Shown here one piece after another: positions 60,654-64,000 of a DNA stretch of 64,000 bases. The stretch lies in contig NW_026646032.1 in assembly GCF_949987535.1 (NCBI RefSeq), forward strand, positions 1 to 64,000, in the 5' to 3' direction. Source of the DNA: Balaenoptera acutorostrata (lineage: Eukaryota > Chordata > Mammalia > Artiodactyla > Balaenopteridae). Position 1 is the first letter of the stretch. Each line of letters opens with the position of its first letter. Below the pieces are notes generated by a model. It did no database searches and was not told the DNA's origin. It saw nothing but the letters and a program-made list of their open reading frames with translations. A program made the translations under genes and the position numbers.

Positions 60654-63600
60654 AGTGTCTAAACTCTTCTCCATGGCTGGACCCCCAAATAATATTCCTT
60701 TACGTGCTAAGGGGTATCTAGAGAATGGGATAGGTTTAATAACTACCCTAACCCTAACGCGTACCCTAACCCTAACCCCTACCCTAACCCTAACGCGTAC
60801 CCTAATCCTAACCCGTACCCTAAACCAAGGCCTAACCCTAACACTAACCCTAACCCTAACCCTAGCCCATACCCTACGCCGTACCCGAACCCCTCCCCGA
60901 ACCCGTACCCTAAGCCGTACCCTAACCCTAACCCTAACCCTAACCCTAACCCTAAGTAACCCTTGACTGCTTCTGCCTCCAATAGATTTCCTAAGCACTA
61001 GTGTTTTAAGGAACAGGTTAAAAAGAGAATCCTAATGTGATTTCTTGAGAATGGGTGTGTTCCTTATCTTATCCTAGTGTCTAAACTCTTCTCCATGGCT
61101 GGACCCCCAAATAATATTCCTTTACGTGCTAAGGGGTATCTAGAGAGTGGGATAGGTTTAATAACTATCCTCACCCTAACGCGTACCCTAACCCTAACCC
61201 CTACCCTAACCCTAACGCGTACCCTAATCCTAACCCGTACCCTAAACCGAGCCCTAACCCTAACACTAACCCTAACCCTAACCCTAGCCCATACCGTACG
61301 CCGTACCCGAACCCATCCCCGAACCCATAACCTAAGCCGTACCCTAATCCTAACCCTAACCCTAACCCTAACCCTAAGCTACCCTTGACTGCTTCTGCCT
61401 CAAATACATTTCCTAAGCACCAGTCTTTTAAGGAACAGGTTAAAAAGAGAATCCTAATGTGATTTCTTGAGAATGGGTGTGTTCCTTATCTTATCCTAGT
61501 GTCTAAACTCTTCTCCATGGCTGGACCCCCAAATAATATTCCTTTACGTGCTAAGGGGTATCTAGAGAGTGGGATAGGTTTAATAACTACCCTAACCCTA
61601 ACGCGTACCCTAACCCTAACCCCTACCATAACCCTAACGCGTACCCTAATCCTAACCCGTACCCTAAACCGAGCCCTAACCCTAACACTAACCCTAACCC
61701 TAGCCCATACCCTACGCCGTACCCGAACACCTCCCCGAACCCGTACCCTAAGCCGTACCCTAACCCTAACCCTAACCCTAAGCTAACCTTGACTGCTTCT
61801 GCCTCCAATAGATTTCCTAAGCACTAGTGTTTTAAGGAACAGGTTAAAAAGAGAATCCTAATGTGATTTCTTGAGAATGGGTGTGTTCCTTATCTTAATC
61901 TAGTGTCTAAACTCTTCTCCATGGCTGGACCCCCAAATAATATTCCTTTACGTGCTAAGGGGTATCTAGAGAGTGGGATAGGTTTAATAACTACCCTAAC
62001 CCTAAGGCGTACCCTAACCCTAACCCCTACCCTAACCCTAACGCGTACCCTAATCCTAACCCGTACCCTAAACCGAGCCCTAACCCTAACACTAACCCTA
62101 ACCCTAACCCTAGCCCATACCCTACGCCGTACCCGAACCCCTCCCCGAACCCGTACCCTAACTCTAACCCTAACCCTAAGCTAACCTTGACTGCTTCTGC
62201 CTCCAATAGATTTCCTAAGCACTAGTGTTTTAAGGAACAGGTTAAAAAGAGAATCCTAATGTGATTTCTTGAGAATGGGTGTGTTCCTTATCTTATCCTA
62301 GTGTCTAAACTCTTCTCCATGGCTGGACCCCCAAATAATATTCCTTTACGTGCTAAGGGGTATCTAGAGAGTGGGATAGGTTTAATAACTACCCTAACCC
62401 TAACGCGTACCCTAACCCTAACCCCTACCCTAACCCTAACGCGTACCCTAATCCTAACCCGTACCCTAAACCGAGCCCTAACCCTAACACTAACCCTAAC
62501 ACTAACCCTAGCCCATACCCTACGCCGTACCCGAACCCCTCCCCGAACCCGTACCCTAAGCCATACCCTAACCCTAACCCTAACCCTAACCCTAACCCTA
62601 AGCTACCCTTGACTGCTTCTGCCTCCAATAGATTTCCTAAGCACTAGTGTTTTAAGGAACAGGTTAAAAAGAGAATCCTAATGTGATTTCTTGAGAATGG
62701 GTGTGTTCCTTATCTTATCCTAGTGTCTAAACTCTTCTCCATGGCTGGACCCCCAAATAATATTCTTTACGTGCTAAGGGGTATCTAGAGAGTGGGATAG
62801 GTTTAATAACTACCCTCACCCTAACGCGTACCCTAACCCTAACCCCTACCCTAACCCTAACGCGTACCCTAATCCTAACCCGTACCCTAAACCGAGCCCT
62901 AACCCTAACACTAACCTTAACCCTAACCTTAGCCCATACCGTATGCCGTACCCGAACCCATCCCCGAACCCATAACCTAAGCCGTACCCTAATCCTAACC
63001 CTAACCCTAACCCTAACCCTAAGCTACCCTTGACTGCTTCTGCCTCAAATAGATTTCCTAAGCACCAGTCTTTTAAGGAACAGGTTAAAAAGAGAATCCT
63101 AATGTGATTTCTTGAGAATGGGTGTGTTCCTTATCTTATCCTAGTGTCTAAACTCTTCTCCATGGCTGGACCCCCAAATAATATTCCTTTACGTGCTAAG
63201 GGGTATCTAGAGAGTGGGATAGGTTTAATAACTACCCTAACCCTAACGCGTACCCTAACCCTAACCCCTACCCTAACCCTAACGCGTACCCTAATCCTAA
63301 CCCGTACCCTAAACCGAGCCCTAACCCTAACACTAACCCTAACACTAACCCTAGCCCATACCCTACGCCGTACCCGAACCCCTCCCCGAACCCGTACCCT
63401 AAGCCGTACCCTAACCCTAACCCTAACCCTAAGCTACCCTTGACTGCTTCTGCCTCCAATAGATTTCCTAAGCACTAGTGTTTTAAGGAACAGGTTAAAA
63501 AGAGAATCCTAATGTGATTTCTTGAGAATGGGTGTGTTCCTTATCTTATCCTAGTGTCTAAACTCTTCTCCATGGCTGGACCCCCAAATAATATTCCTTT

Positions 63601-63974
63601 ACGTGCTAAGGGGTATCTAGAGAATGGGATAGGTTTAATAACTACCCTAACCCTAACGCGTACCCTAACCCTAACCCCTACCCTAACCCTAACGCGTACC
63701 CTAATCCTAACCCGTACCCTAAACCAAGGCCTAACCCTAACACTAACCCTAACCCTAACCCTAGCCCATACCCTACGCCGTACCCGAACCCCTCCCCGAA
63801 CCCGTACCCTAAGCCGTACCCTAACCCTAACCCTAACCCTAACCCTAACCCTAAGCTACCCTTGACTGCTTCTGCCTCCAATAGATTTCCTAAGCACTAG
63901 TGTTTTAAGTAACAGGTTAAAAAGAGAATCCTAATGTGATTTCTTGAGAATGGGTGTGTTCCTTATCTTATCCT
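60654..63974 (+). repeat. Units 146-153
   Basis: Units start at 60654 (Q), 61076 (X), 61498 (404), 61902 (398), 62300 (422), 62722 (X, 421), 63143 (Y, 410) and 63553 (Q). The trimer X-Y-Q at 62722-63974 repeats 56090-57343, with GTATGCCG and CTAACCTTAACCC in both X units. The Q at 60654 ends AAGTAACCC, like 58580. The X at 62722 has lost one base in its head (ATTCTTTACG in place of ATTCCTTTACG). Confidence 0.81.
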
Positions 63975-64000
63975 AGTGTCTAAACTCTTCTCCATGGCTG
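63975..64000 (+). repeat. Partial unit 154 at the window edge
   Basis: Only the first 26 bases of the next head are present, ending in CCATGGCTG. The array continues beyond the window. Confidence 0.95.

Larger units (their letters stand above)
1..64000 (+). repeat. Telomere-repeat-bearing satellite array (about 154 units)
   Basis: The window is filled by one direct tandem array. Units are counted from the A of a conserved AGTGTCTAA. The same head, C-rich tract and tail recur from first base to last with no inversion and no insertion of other DNA. The commonest lengths are 422 and 410; 416, 428, 409, 404, 398, 392, 356, 435 and 530 also occur. Nearly all lengths equal 212 plus a multiple of 6, so the non-telomeric part is constant and only the hexamer count varies. 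The tract reads CCCTAA on + and TTAGGG on -, the telomere repeat of animals, many fungi and some protists. A subtelomeric or heterochromatic satellite is the best reading; the species and chromosome position cannot be told. Array ends are not in the window. Confidence 0.97.

Noticed and set aside
1..64000. CRISPR-like array
   Set aside because: The parts between repeats are themselves conserved from unit to unit, units are over 400 bases long, and no associated genes exist.
1..64000. Transposon, retroelement or integrated virus
   Set aside because: No coding sequence for transposase or reverse transcriptase, no terminal repeats and no target-site duplications; there is no break in the unit pattern anywhere.
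1..64000. Ribosomal DNA spacer or other repeated gene family
   Set aside because: No rRNA, tRNA or histone-like sequence is present in any unit, and the full unit is accounted for by head, tract and tail.
1..64000. Bacterial origin or genes using GTG starts
   Set aside because: The GTG that opens each head frame is simply part of the conserved AGTGTCTAA. There is no ribosome binding site pattern, and telomere hexamer satellites of this kind are a eukaryotic feature.

Overview
The whole 64 kb window is one uninterrupted head-to-tail satellite array. It holds 153 complete units and a 26-base start of a 154th, all in the same orientation, and both array edges lie outside the window. No protein gene, RNA gene, transposon, CRISPR array or unique sequence can be supported. 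Unit lengths are mostly 410 or 422 bases. Each unit has three parts: a 92-base head, a C-rich tract of 24 to 53 hexamers (usually 33 to 36) in continuous register with the telomere hexamer CCCTAA (TTAGGG on the other strand), and a 120-base tail. In unit 1 these are 1-92, 93-290 and 291-410. The tract is not plain telomere: variant hexamers (CGCGTA, CCCCTA, CCCGTA, ACCGAG, CACTAA, CCCATA, GCCGTA, CCCGAA, CCCCTC and others) sit at fixed ordinal positions in nearly every unit.

The sequence points to a eukaryote with TTAGGG telomeres, and to subtelomeric or other heterochromatic satellite. TTAGGG is used by animals, many fungi and several protist groups, so the species cannot be named from this window. 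The C-rich strand on + is the orientation expected at the left end of a chromosome, but an internal or pericentromeric location is equally possible.

Layout. About 1-32.3 kb is a homogenised zone built around a four-unit higher-order repeat, called A-B-C-D here (410+422+422+422 = 1,676 bases). It recurs eight times (starting at 1, 2503, 5011, 11293, 13385, 23483, 26847 and 29789), with other unit types between copies. The zone also contains larger recent duplications: a 2.5 kb six-unit block at 4.2 and 10.5 kb, a 2.45 kb tandem pair at 15.4-20.4 kb differing at only four bases, and a 3.36 kb eight-unit tandem pair at 22.2-28.9 kb. About 32.3-37 kb is transitional, with an 831-base dimer duplication and a 530-base fused unit. 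From about 37 kb to the end the units are more diverse, carry more private substitutions, and belong largely to other families, including one with a distinctive tail (CACCAGTCTTTT). Local trimers and tetramers repeat there as well.

There are no genes to work together. What the array shows is process: slippage in 6-base steps inside two CCCTAA runs, unequal exchange that leaves hybrid units, and apparent C-to-A and CpG-to-TpG/CpA substitution. The ~100-residue open frames found in each unit (Thr-Leu, Pro-Asn, Gly-Leu or Arg-Val repeats) are translations of the hexamer and are not called as genes. All unit boundaries, counts and comparisons were made by eye.
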